Shown: in pieces, positions 39,574 to 47,802 of the stretch
Position numbering within the stretch: position 1 is the stretch's first letter
Layout: the number at the start of each line of letters is the position of its first letter
NCBI GenBank assembly: GCA_030427705.1
Contig: JAUIBR010000013.1
Span: 1-64,000, forward strand
Direction: 5' to 3'
DNA: 64,000 nucleotides
DNA from: a bacterium
GTDB lineage: Bacteria > Myxococcota_A > Bradymonadia > Bradymonadales > Bradymonadaceae
Program-made: the position numbers and the translations under genes
Notes under the pieces: generated by a model
Database searches by the model: none
What the model was told of the DNA's origin: nothing
What the model saw: the letters and a program-made list of their open reading frames with translations, nothing else

Positions 39574-41349
39574 ATGTCCACCAAGAGATTTCTTCAGGTT
39601 TTGTGCGCGATGGGGCTGATGGCCTCATCGCCCGCATTCGCCCAAGACGTAAACGTTCAAAACTTTGAACCTTCGTCCAGCCCATACTCAATTTGGTCCG
39701 TGGATCATGGTCGAACGCTTGGCCACCTCGACCCATATGCCGCGCTCATCCTCAACTACTCGAGCCGCCCGCTGGTCGAGAAGCTCCCCAACGACAACGA
39801 AGTCAATATCGTCGAGGCGCAACTTCCATTGCACTTCAACGCTGGCTTGGGCGTAACCGAATGGTTTGAGTTTGGAGTCGGATTCCCGCTCTATCTGGTC
39901 AACGAAGTTGAGTTCAACGGCGAGGACCGCGCGGGTGTGACCGTGGGAGACCTGGCATTGAAGGCCAAGGCGTCCTTTTTGAACGCCGAGGACTCCCCTA
40001 TCGGCATCGGTACGTTGATCGACGTTCGGTTGCCAACTGGAGATGGCGAAGCATTTGTGGGCGCGGGCGGAGTCTCTGTGATTCCAAAGCTCTTGTTCGA
40101 TGCCAAAATGAGCATCGTCACGGTTGCTGCAAATGTCGGCGTTCTGCTTCAAGGTTCTGAAGAATTGCAGAACGTCGAGGTCAGCAATGCCCTTCAGTGG
40201 GGCGTTGGTGCAGAAGTCGAGACCATTCGCGGCTTGCTGACGTTCTCCGGCGAGGTCTACGGCAAAAACGACTTCAGCGATTTTGCGGGTCGCAGCTCGG
40301 CTCCGATCGAAGGACTCCTGGGCGCAAAACTGCTGACATCTTCCGGATTCGCCATTGGCGCAGCTGCTGGTGGCGGCATGACGCCTGGAATCGGATCACC
40401 CGCATTCCGCACCATCCTCAGCTTGAGCTGGGCCGACCGTGATTCCGATTACGACGACGACGGAATTCCGAACAGCACAGACGGCTGCCCTCAGGACCGC
40501 GAAGACCAGGACGGATTCGAGGACGAAGACGGATGCCCAGAAACGGACAACGACGGCGACCAAATCGAAGACGACAAAGACAAATGTCCAAACGAAGCTG
40601 AAGACATCGACTCGTTCCAAGACGACGACGGTTGCCCCGATCCAGATGATGACGGTGACGGTATCGAAGACGGCCAAGACAAGTGCCAGCGCGAAGCTGA
40701 GGATTTGGATGGATTCCAAGATGAAGACGGATGCCCAGACCTCGACAATGATGAAGACGGTATCGAGGACACGAAGGACCAATGCAAGAACGACGTTGAA
40801 GACTTCGATGGCTTCCAAGACGAAGACGGCTGCCCTGAAGAGGACAACGACCTCGACGGGCTCAAAGACGGCGAAGATCAATGTCCCAACGAACCTGGAT
40901 TGAAATCGAATAATGGCTGCCCACCGAAGGAGAAGCTGGTGGAAGTCACGGCGAAGCAAATCAAGATTTCACAGAAGGTCTTCTTCGAAACGGGTGGCTC
41001 CAAGATTTCTGCCGACTCATTTAATCTTCTGGATCAGGTGGCGTTGGCCATGAAGACCAATCCGCAGGTGCAGTTGGTCGAGGTCGCCGGTCATACCGAC
41101 GACGTGGGTAAGGACGACAAAAACCTCAAGCTTTCCGACGACCGCGCGAAATCTGTCGTGAAGTACCTCGTGGGTCAGGGCGTAGAGCCGGAGCGATTGA
41201 AGGCTGTTGGTTATGGCGAGACGAAACCGATTGATCCGCGTAAGTCCAAGCCTGCTCGCGCCCGCAATCGTCGGGTCGAATTCAACATTTTGACCCAAGC
41301 GAGCACTGTGAAGAAACCAACAGAGAGCCAGCAACCGCCACCACAATGA
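39574..41349 (+). CDS. OmpA-family outer-membrane protein with thrombospondin type 3 repeats
   Basis: The product is 591 residues starting at the ATG behind GGGAGAAAGG. Signal peptide MSTKRFLQVLCAMGLMASSP ends at AFA. Residues about 24-288 look like an outer-membrane barrel (alternating strands, YAALILNYSSRPLVEK to SPAFRTILSLSWADRD). Residues 290-450 hold thrombospondin-3-like Ca-binding repeats (DSDYDDDGIPNSTDGCPQD, DGFEDEDGCPETDNDGD and so on). Residues about 468-576 form an OmpA peptidoglycan-binding domain (FFETGGSKIS, VAGHTDDVGKDD, LSDDRAKSVVKYL, GYGETKP). It therefore links the outer membrane to the cell wall with an acidic Ca-rich rod between. It follows the three giant surface-protein genes in the same direction and overlaps the next gene by ATGA. 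Confidence 0.9.
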   Translation: MSTKRFLQVLCAMGLMASSPAFAQDVNVQNFEPSSSPYSIWSVDHGRTLGHLDPYAALILNYSSRPLVEKLPNDNEVNIVEAQLPLHFNAGLGVTEWFEFGVGFPLYLVNEVEFNGEDRAGVTVGDLALKAKASFLNAEDSPIGIGTLIDVRLPTGDGEAFVGAGGVSVIPKLLFDAKMSIVTVAANVGVLLQGSEELQNVEVSNALQWGVGAEVETIRGLLTFSGEVYGKNDFSDFAGRSSAPIEGLLGAKLLTSSGFAIGAAAGGGMTPGIGSPAFRTILSLSWADRDSDYDDDGIPNSTDGCPQDREDQDGFEDEDGCPETDNDGDQIEDDKDKCPNEAEDIDSFQDDDGCPDPDDDGDGIEDGQDKCQREAEDLDGFQDEDGCPDLDNDEDGIEDTKDQCKNDVEDFDGFQDEDGCPEEDNDLDGLKDGEDQCPNEPGLKSNNGCPPKEKLVEVTAKQIKISQKVFFETGGSKISADSFNLLDQVALAMKTNPQVQLVEVAGHTDDVGKDDKNLKLSDDRAKSVVKYLVGQGVEPERLKAVGYGETKPIDPRKSKPARARNRRVEFNILTQASTVKKPTESQQPPPQ

Positions 41350-42635
41350 GCTATCGGTTCACGAACTGGGGTCGAAACTACACCAGTGATGCCACAGCGC
41401 TGCGCAAGCCTCGCTCAACGCGCGAGGTAATTGATATCGTCGGCCGAGCACGCGCAGACGGCACGGTGATTCGACCGGTTGGTGCCGGTCACAGCTGGTC
41501 GAGCTTGGTCTGCACAAACGGCATCATCCTTAGTTTGGACCATATGGACCGTGTGATCGAAGTCGATCACGAGCGGCACCGTGTCCGGCTGCAGGCCGGG
41601 AAGCGTCTGAAGCATATCAACGAAGAGCTCGCTGCGATGGGCTTGGGCCTGTCGAATCTTGGCTCGGTCTCCGAGCAGAGCATCGCTGGCGCAACTGCAA
41701 CTGGAACCCACGGGACGGGAATCACGTTTGGCGTGATCGCGAGCGCAATTCGCTCGATGACACTCGTGAATGGAAAGGGTGAGGTCGTTCAGTTCAACGA
41801 AGACGACCCGAAGTTGAACGCAGCGAGGGTGGCGTTGGGTGCGCTTGGCATCGTGACCGAAATCGAGATGCAGGTTGAGCCTGCATTTAACCTGGAAGAG
41901 ACGGTCTGGAAGCTGCCCTTTGATGAGGCGTTGCGGCAGATGCCGGAGCTCTTAGACCAGCACGAACACATCAAATTTTGGTGGATGCCACACACGGATT
42001 TCGTCGCGTGTTATGCGATGAATCGGACTGACAAGCCGGCGAACCCGCCGTCACGCGTCACCGAGTTTGTCGAAGGATTTCTCAACGACTACGTGTTCGA
42101 AGGCATCCTGGCCGCAGGTCGAACCGCGCCAGGAATCATACCGCCAATGAACGCATTGGTCGCTGACTCGTACTTCAAAGAAGGCACGCGAGTCGATCGG
42201 TCAGACCGAGTGTTCAACCTGCCGATGCCGCCAATTCATCTCGAAGAGGAGTACGGCATTCCCGCTGAGTATGCGTCCGAAATGCTGTCGCGTGTTCGAA
42301 ACATGGTGATTCGGGAAAACCTGAAGGTATCGTTCATTCAGGAGATTCGATTCGTCGAAGCCGACGAAATTTGGTTGAGCAACGCCTTTGGGCGAAGAAG
42401 CTGCCAGTTCGGTGCATATATGGCGGACGGTCCGGGAAGTGATGTGTTCTTCCGCGAAGTCGCCCGCATCGCCGCTGACTACGACGGCCGCCCCCACTGG
42501 GGCAAGGACTTCCGTCACACCCGCGACGAACTCGCCGCACTCTATCCGAAGTACGAGGACTTCGAGAAATTGAGGCGTGAGATGGACCCAGACGGGGTGT
42601 TTGCGAATTCTTTGATCTCGAGGTCTTTCGGCTAG
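41346..42635 (+). CDS. FAD-dependent sugar-lactone oxidase (D-arabinono-1,4-lactone / L-gulonolactone oxidase family)
   Basis: The product is 429 residues. The N-terminal PCMH/VAO FAD domain shows VIRPVGAGHSWSSL, with His49 at the position that carries covalent FAD in this family, and GSVSEQSIAGATATGTHGTG. The ALO C-terminal domain contains RPHWGK (384-387) and ends DPDGVFANSL. Related enzymes oxidise aldonolactones, alditols or similar polyols with O2 to form H2O2. The substrate cannot be fixed here. No signal peptide is seen, so it acts in the cytoplasm. It is translationally coupled to the OmpA-like gene (ATGA overlap), an unexpected pairing. Confidence 0.88.
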   Translation: MSYRFTNWGRNYTSDATALRKPRSTREVIDIVGRARADGTVIRPVGAGHSWSSLVCTNGIILSLDHMDRVIEVDHERHRVRLQAGKRLKHINEELAAMGLGLSNLGSVSEQSIAGATATGTHGTGITFGVIASAIRSMTLVNGKGEVVQFNEDDPKLNAARVALGALGIVTEIEMQVEPAFNLEETVWKLPFDEALRQMPELLDQHEHIKFWWMPHTDFVACYAMNRTDKPANPPSRVTEFVEGFLNDYVFEGILAAGRTAPGIIPPMNALVADSYFKEGTRVDRSDRVFNLPMPPIHLEEEYGIPAEYASEMLSRVRNMVIRENLKVSFIQEIRFVEADEIWLSNAFGRRSCQFGAYMADGPGSDVFFREVARIAADYDGRPHWGKDFRHTRDELAALYPKYEDFEKLRREMDPDGVFANSLISRSFG

Positions 42636-42663
42636 AGACGCTGAGGCATTGAGGCGCGGGGCT

Positions 42664-42825
42664 GAGACGGGGAGCTCTCTTACGAGTCGCTGTGGCGCGG
42701 AGGCGCGGAGGGTTTCTTCTTGGAATCTGCAGCACGCACGCCACGAATGGGCGAAATCACGGACAATCCTAAAAGGAACCCTCCGAGTCTCCGAGCCTTA
42801 GTGTCTCTCTGGAGAGCCTCCGTGT
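42664..42825 (-). repeat. Dispersed structured intergenic element, copy 2 (inverted)
   Basis: Arms 42698-42716 and 42775-42793 are complementary at 16 of 19 positions around a 58-nt loop. Read on the minus strand it aligns with the element after acnA through arms, loop and outer phrases. The whole gap 42636-42955 (320 bp) otherwise holds only more CTCCG / GAGGC phrases (42636-42663 and 42826-42862) and the short upstream region of the Fe-S carrier gene; no gene is seen in it. Confidence 0.75.
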
Positions 42826-42955
42826 CTCCTCTGCCTCCCTAAACCCCGTGTCTCCATCCTTTCGGGAATGCTGACAATTTGGTAGGTGTTCTGCGAATTG
42901 ACTGAATCTGCGATTTCGCTAGATTCGGTAGAGACGGTTGAGAAAGAGGTAACCG

Positions 42956-43285
42956 ATGATTTCGATCAGTGAAACAGCGGCCGAGCAGGCTCTCAAGATC
43001 ATGAAGGAAAACGACCTCGATGCTGCTGCATCAGGCATTCGACTTGGCGTGAAGTCGGGCGGTTGCTCCGGGTTGACGTATGTTCTGGACATTGTCGAAG
43101 CTCCAGAGGCCAATGATCGTGTCTTCACTCTCAATGGCGTTCGCATGTTCTGCGACCCAAAGAGCTACCTCTACCTCAACGGAACAGAAGTCGACTACGA
43201 GTCGAGCATGACGGGTGGCGGATTCAAGTTTGTGAATCCAAATGCCAAGCGCTCCTGCGGATGCGGCACTAGCTTCGCGGTCTAA
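42956..43285 (+). CDS. A-type iron-sulfur cluster carrier (IscA/ErpA/SufA family)
   Basis: At 109 residues it has the standard length of the HesB/IscA family, which carries Fe-S clusters to apo-proteins such as aconitase. The three conserved cysteines are present: Cys37 in SGGCSGL, Cys101 and Cys103 in RSCGCGTSF. The start MISISETAAEQALKIM is typical, and AGAGGT stands before the ATG. No isc/suf genes adjoin it, which fits an ErpA-like stand-alone gene, though the three subtypes cannot be told apart reliably. It overlaps the next gene by one base (TAATG). Confidence 0.93.
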   Translation: MISISETAAEQALKIMKENDLDAAASGIRLGVKSGGCSGLTYVLDIVEAPEANDRVFTLNGVRMFCDPKSYLYLNGTEVDYESSMTGGGFKFVNPNAKRSCGCGTSFAV

Positions 43286-43941
43286 TGCGCCTTTTAGCAT
43301 TACTCTTTCTCGTTCTTTTGGGGCTTGGTTGCGGCGATGACGACTCGCTATCCAACGGGGTTGTTCCAACCGGTCCGCCGCTGAACAACGTTGACCCTGA
43401 GGTGCTGTGGACCGATTTCGGAACGCGCGGGAGCGTCGACGGCTCGTCCAAATCGCCCGACGGCTTTGCTAAATGTGGCCTGGGCGATATCCGCACCGAC
43501 GATCTCGGCACCATGACCAGCACCGAGGTTCCTGACGGGACCTGGAACGCGCTTGTTCCGGACGAACCTGCTCGCTGCGGCGACGATTTCGAAACGACCA
43601 TCTGGCGTCTGATGAACTGTGAGCGAATCACATTGAACACAGCGCCCGTGGCATGTGACCAGCGCCTCGTCTGGTTGGGACGTCAACATTCACAAGACAT
43701 GATTGACCGCGACTATTTCGACCACGTCAGCCCTGAAGGGGAAACGCCGTTTCAGCGCATGGATGAACGAGGAATTCAGTGGCGAGGGGCCGGTGAGAAC
43801 ATCGCGTTGAACCCGACGGCCGACGGGGCCCACCTAAGCTGGATGGATTCGAGCGGCCACCGCTCAAACATCTTAGGCAACTACACGCACGCGTCCTGCG
43901 GCGGTATCGAGAATCTCTACACGACGGCGTTCTACCGTTAG
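43285..43941 (+). CDS. CAP/SCP-domain (YkwD-like) lipoprotein
   Basis: The product is 218 residues. A short signal (MRLLALLFLVLLGLGC) ends in lipobox LGLGC. After a linker with four cysteines, residues about 110-205 show the CAP core: LVWLGRQHSQDMIDRDYFDHVSPEGETPFQRM, GAGENIALNP, and HLSWMDSSGHRSNIL. These contain the paired His and Glu residues of the CAP cavity (His in HSQ/DHV, Glu in GEN, His in GHRSN). Bacterial members are extracellular, with mostly unproven roles. The protein ends shortly after the core (ENLYTTAFYR), close to the normal end of the fold. It is coupled to the Fe-S carrier gene by a 1-base overlap. Confidence 0.88.
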   Translation: MRLLALLFLVLLGLGCGDDDSLSNGVVPTGPPLNNVDPEVLWTDFGTRGSVDGSSKSPDGFAKCGLGDIRTDDLGTMTSTEVPDGTWNALVPDEPARCGDDFETTIWRLMNCERITLNTAPVACDQRLVWLGRQHSQDMIDRDYFDHVSPEGETPFQRMDERGIQWRGAGENIALNPTADGAHLSWMDSSGHRSNILGNYTHASCGGIENLYTTAFYR

Positions 43942-44003
43942 CCCAGATCTGTGGCTTTGCTGCCTCGATCTGTGCCATCTCGTCACTCACCAAAATAGAA
44001 ATA

Positions 44004-44015
44004 CCTACATGTAGG
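44004..44015. promoter_or_regulatory. Perfect 12-bp palindrome upstream of the DUF1552 gene
   Basis: CCTACATGTAGG is a perfect dyad, 68 bases before the ATG at 44084, in the 142-bp gap between the CAP lipoprotein and DUF1552 genes. It could be an operator. AAGGA about nine bases before the ATG is the ribosome-binding site. Confidence 0.35.
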
Positions 44016-44083
44016 ATACATTCGCACACTGGCATAGATCGTGCGTTACAGAAGTCTGCCACGTGACTTAAGGACTTTTGACC

Positions 44084-45412
44084 ATGATTAAGCGGCTTTC
44101 ACGACGACGATTTCTTCAGGGCCTCGGTGCCACTGGAGTCGCGCTTCCCCTCTTGCCATCGCTGGCTCACGCCCAAGCGCAAGGCAACTACCCGAAGCGT
44201 TTCATCGCGTTCTATTCGGCGAACGGGACCGTTCCGGCGCGATGGATTCCAACGGGGACTGAGGACAATTGGCAACTAAGTGAGGTCCTTCAGCCATTGG
44301 CTCCGCATAAAGAACAGCTGATCGTGGCCGAGGGTGTGGACATGACGGTCACGCGTCAGGGCCCTGGAGCCGCGCATCAACGCGGTATGGGCGCACTTCT
44401 GACTGGCCACAGCCTCAATGAAGGTAGTTTTTCGGGCGGCAATGGCGACGTGTTTAGCGGCTGGGCCGGCGGCATTTCCGTCGATCAACATATCGCCAAC
44501 GCACTTGAGGGTGAGACCCCGTTCCACTCGCTACAGTTGGGCGTACGCGCTGTTGGCGGTAACAACCGCCAGACAATGACCTTCGCTGGAAGCGACCAAC
44601 CCATCCTTCCAGATAACGACCCATACAACGTGTTTAACCGCATGTTTGCTGACCTTGACGCGGATCCGCAGGGGCTTGCACAGCTTCGAGCGCAGCGCCT
44701 GAGTGTTCTGGATTTCGTCAAAGAGGACTTCAATAAGGTCAACAACAAGATTGCTGCTGCGGACCGCCAGCGGCTTGAAGCGCACTTGGAGAACATCCGC
44801 CGTATCGAACAGCGGCTCTCGTCTGACCAAGACGTGGTGGTCTGTGAAACGCCACAACTTGGAAACCCGATCAACGTGGACGCGAACGACAACGTTCCTG
44901 AGCTCATCAAGCTGCAGATCGACTTGATGGTTCAAGCGATGGCGTGCGACCTGACCCGCGTCGGCACAATTCAGTTATCTCGTGCGACCAGCGGCTTGCG
45001 CTACTCGTGGCTAGGACACTCCGAGAGCCACCACGAACTTTCGCACGAAGGCGATAACAACATGACGGCGCAAGACAAGCTGGTTGCGCTAAACCAGTGG
45101 GTTGCCGAACAGTTCGCCTACCTGCTTCAGAAGATGAAGGAGATTCCAGAAGGCGATGGCACGATGTTGGACAACACGATCATCTTCTGGGGCAATTCGT
45201 TGGGCAAAGGAAACTCACACACCCGCAACAACATCCCGGTTGTGCTTGCGGGCGGTGCAGGTGGCTACTTCCGCACGAACCGCTTCCTGGAGTACGGCGA
45301 CGACCCCCATAACAATATGTTGGTGTCGTTCTGCAACGCGATGGGACTAGAAGACACGTCGTTTGGCGACCCGCAACACTGCACGGGACCGCTAGCAAAC
45401 TTGCGTGGCTAG
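44084..45412 (+). CDS. DUF1552 protein with Tat signal
   Basis: The product is 442 residues. It opens with a twin-arginine signal (KRLSRRRFLQGLGATGVALPLLP, then AHAQAQ) and so is exported folded. The body matches the DUF1552 family of myxobacteria and Planctomycetes: PKRFIAFYSANGTVPARWIP, GPGAAHQRGMGALLTGHSL, SVDQHIANAL, YNVFNRMFADL, TIIFWGNSLGKGNSHTRNNIPVVLAGGAGGYFRTNRFLEY. The family is related to DUF1501/alkaline-phosphatase-superfamily proteins, but no catalytic role is established. It is usually paired with a DUF1592/DUF1588 cytochrome-like gene; none is present here. The ATG is preferred over a TTG six bases upstream. Confidence 0.88.
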   Translation: MIKRLSRRRFLQGLGATGVALPLLPSLAHAQAQGNYPKRFIAFYSANGTVPARWIPTGTEDNWQLSEVLQPLAPHKEQLIVAEGVDMTVTRQGPGAAHQRGMGALLTGHSLNEGSFSGGNGDVFSGWAGGISVDQHIANALEGETPFHSLQLGVRAVGGNNRQTMTFAGSDQPILPDNDPYNVFNRMFADLDADPQGLAQLRAQRLSVLDFVKEDFNKVNNKIAAADRQRLEAHLENIRRIEQRLSSDQDVVVCETPQLGNPINVDANDNVPELIKLQIDLMVQAMACDLTRVGTIQLSRATSGLRYSWLGHSESHHELSHEGDNNMTAQDKLVALNQWVAEQFAYLLQKMKEIPEGDGTMLDNTIIFWGNSLGKGNSHTRNNIPVVLAGGAGGYFRTNRFLEYGDDPHNNMLVSFCNAMGLEDTSFGDPQHCTGPLANLRG

Positions 45413-45494
45413 GTTCTTGGTTTTTAGTTCTTGGTTCTTGGTTCTTGGTTCCGATGACCATCGCCTAAAAACCAAAAACTAAATGACCTAAAAC
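45413..45494. repeat. Low-complexity GGTTCTTGG repeat and inverted repeat between convergent genes
   Basis: Tandem GTTCTTGGTT-type units fill 45413-45450. GGTTTTTAG (45419-45427) and CTAAAAACC (45465-45473) form 9-bp perfect arms, 37 bases apart, in the gap between the convergent DUF1552 and parE genes. This may act as a bidirectional terminator. The inverted counterpart of the repeat lies at 47757-47786, on the other side of parE. Confidence 0.5.
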
Positions 45495-47468
45495 CTACAC
45501 ATCCAGCTCTTCCAAAAGCTCGGCGTTTTCCATGATCAGGTCGAAGCGCACGGACGCGTCTTTGCCCATCAGCTTATTGATGATGTCGTCGGTGGGATCG
45601 TAGACCTTTGGCTCTTCCTCGTCGCCGAGGTGCTCTACGTCGGCGAGCGTGACCTTCAGGAGACGACGATTCTGCTTATCTAGCGTCGTTTCCTTCAACG
45701 TATTCGCCATCATCTCGCCCAAACCCTTGAAGCGCTGCACGCTGAGCTTCTTCTTGGACTTCTTTTTGTCCAAGCGCTTGATGATCTTCTCGCGCTCTTT
45801 GTCGTCGAGCGCCCAGTGCGTCTCGTTACCCCAGTCGATGCGATAGAGAGGTGGTTGCGCAATGTACAGGCGACCGTCGTCGATTAGCCCACGCATGTAG
45901 CGATAGAAGTAGGTGAGCATGAGCGTCGCAATGTGATGCCCGTCGGAATCGGCGTCCATCAGCAAGATGACTTTGCCATATCGCAGCTTCGAGCCATCGT
46001 AGTTGCCACCGACTCCGCAACCCAAGGCGTCCGCAATATCGCGTAGCTCCTTATTGCTTGTGATCTTCTCGATGCTCGCTTGCTCGGCGTTCAGGACCTT
46101 GCCCCGCAGTGGCAAGATTGCCTGCGTTTTACGGTCGCGTCCTTGCTTCGCATTTCCGCCGGCGGAGTCACCCTCGACGATGAACAACTCGCTCTCGTCC
46201 GGGTCGGTGCTGGAACAATCTGCCAGTTTTCCTGGCAGGTTCAGTCGGTGACTCACCGCGCGTTTCCGCGAGACCTTTTGCGTGGCGCTCCGTGAGGCCA
46301 AGCGGGCCTTTGCGGATGCGACGATACGGGTCGCGATCGCCTGACCGGTCGTCGAGTTGTTGTGGAGATACTGTTCCAAGTCGCGTCGAATGACGGCGGA
46401 TACAACACCTTTCACAGGCGGGTTGTTCAACTTGGCTTTCGTCTGACCTTGGAACTGCGGGTCTTGCATGAAGATGCTGACCACAGCTTTGACGCCCTCA
46501 CGAATATCGTCGCCGATGATGTTCAAGCTCTTCGGCACGACATCATGGGCCTCGAAGAAGTTACGAAGCGCCTTCACCAGGCCGTCTTTGAAGCCTTGTT
46601 CGTGCGTTCCGCCGTGCGTCGTTGGAATGCCGTTCACAAACGTGCGGAGGTCTTCCGTCGTATCTTCGGTCCACTGCAGCGCGATCTGCACCTTCGTGAT
46701 GCCATGCTCACAGTCTTCTTCATTGAAGGTCAGGACGTCTGTGTGAATCGGCGCTTGCTTGCTCTCGCGCTGAATCTTGCCCAGGAAGTCCGCGACGCCG
46801 CCTTCATTCTTGTACTCGTGACGACCCAGTCCTTCTGGTGTCTCGTCTTTGAAGACAATGCGCAGCCCAGGATTGAGATAGGTCGTAATCTCCAATCGCT
46901 CGGCGATCATCTCGGTGTCGAAATGCGTATCTTCGAAGATTTCAGAGTCGGGACGGAAGAAGATCTCGGTGCCGGCACCGCGCGCGTCGCCTACTTTTTG
47001 GACATCCGCTTCGGGAATTCCGCGTGAATAGACCTGACGGTAGGTGGAGCCCTCACGCTTGATCGTCGCGATCATCTCTTCGCTGAGCGCGTTCACAACC
47101 GAGCTACCGACCCCGTGCAAACCGCCGGACGTCGTGTAGTTGGAGTTATTGAACTTACCACCCGCGTGCAGCGTGGTGAGGATGACTTCGAGAGCGCTGC
47201 GATTTTCGACCGGATGAATGTCAACCGGGATGCCGCGGCCGTTATCGACCACCGTCGCCGAAGACCCGTCCTCATGGATCGTAACTTCGATCGTCGTCGC
47301 GAATCCGTTCATTGCCTCATCGACAGAGTTATCGACGATCTCCCACAGCAAATGGTGAAGTCCGGCCTTACCCGTACCCCCGATATACATACCGGGACGT
47401 TTCCTGACCGGTTCCAACCCCTTTAATACTGCGATATCCGCTGCGCTGTAGCTTGTGTCGACAGCCAT
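45495..47468 (-). CDS. parE: Type IIA topoisomerase subunit B (ParE-like)
   Basis: The product is 657 residues. The GHKL ATPase domain shows Glu43 in WEIVDNSVDEAMNG, DNGRGIP (75-81) and GGLHGVGSSVVNAL. The transducer domain has QTKAKLNN with Lys345. The TOPRIM domain has VEGDSAGG (431-438), ILPLRGKVLNAE and DADSDGHHIATL (505-516). The C-terminal part holds QRFKGLGEM. LRYGKV-x4-DADSDG and the stretch ALDDKEREKIIKRLDKKKSKKKLSVQRFKG resemble E. coli ParE more than GyrB, and there is no large GyrB insertion, so ParE is preferred. The GyrB label cannot be excluded without a tree. No parC or gyrA adjoins it. GGGAG six bases before the ATG is the ribosome-binding site. Confidence 0.85.
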   Translation of the reverse strand: MAVDTSYSAADIAVLKGLEPVRKRPGMYIGGTGKAGLHHLLWEIVDNSVDEAMNGFATTIEVTIHEDGSSATVVDNGRGIPVDIHPVENRSALEVILTTLHAGGKFNNSNYTTSGGLHGVGSSVVNALSEEMIATIKREGSTYRQVYSRGIPEADVQKVGDARGAGTEIFFRPDSEIFEDTHFDTEMIAERLEITTYLNPGLRIVFKDETPEGLGRHEYKNEGGVADFLGKIQRESKQAPIHTDVLTFNEEDCEHGITKVQIALQWTEDTTEDLRTFVNGIPTTHGGTHEQGFKDGLVKALRNFFEAHDVVPKSLNIIGDDIREGVKAVVSIFMQDPQFQGQTKAKLNNPPVKGVVSAVIRRDLEQYLHNNSTTGQAIATRIVASAKARLASRSATQKVSRKRAVSHRLNLPGKLADCSSTDPDESELFIVEGDSAGGNAKQGRDRKTQAILPLRGKVLNAEQASIEKITSNKELRDIADALGCGVGGNYDGSKLRYGKVILLMDADSDGHHIATLMLTYFYRYMRGLIDDGRLYIAQPPLYRIDWGNETHWALDDKEREKIIKRLDKKKSKKKLSVQRFKGLGEMMANTLKETTLDKQNRRLLKVTLADVEHLGDEEEPKVYDPTDDIINKLMGKDASVRFDLIMENAELLEELDV

Positions 47469-47570
47469 CTTCGACTCCCTGTCCTGCGGTCCGGCTCCAT
47501 GCCCCGCGATTGACGATAAAACCTAGCATTTTCGAAGCGACGCCGCTAGCGCCACGGCGCGCCTGCGGCT

Positions 47571-47690
47571 CGCGTTACAGCTCAGCTGCGCTTCGCGTTA
47601 CAGCTCAGCTGCGCTTCGCGTTACAGCTCGCCCTCCGGGCTTCGCGTTTCAGCTCGGCTTCGCCTCACGTTACAGCTTCGCGTTTCAATT
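47571..47690. repeat. GC-rich 23-bp imperfect tandem repeats upstream of parE
   Basis: The unit begins CGCGTTACAGCTCAGCTG and ends CGCTT. Two identical 23-bp copies (47571-47593, 47594-47616) are followed by a 26-bp variant (47617-47642), a 23-bp variant (47643-47665) and decayed partial copies. The array occupies part of the 369-bp gap between the divergent parE and merR genes; no gene lies in this gap. Confidence 0.75.
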
Positions 47691-47756
47691 GATCACTTGC
47701 CCCAAAATACTGTCACATACACTTCGCCCAGTCTTTGCGGCCTCTTCTCGGACCAG

Positions 47757-47786
47757 ACCAAGAACCAAAAACCCAAAACCAAGAAC
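47757..47786. repeat. Low-complexity ACCAAGAACC repeat, inverted relative to 45413-45450
   Basis: ACCAAGAACCAAAAACCCAA and the following bases are the reverse complement in kind of the GGTTCTTGG repeat on the far side of parE. The two therefore flank parE as a degenerate inverted pair. Confidence 0.5.
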
Positions 47787-47802
47787 TATCTTACAGTTTT
47801 AT

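Noticed and set aside
47571-47690. CRISPR array
   Set aside because: The 23-bp units are directly adjacent with no unique spacers, and no cas genes are present.
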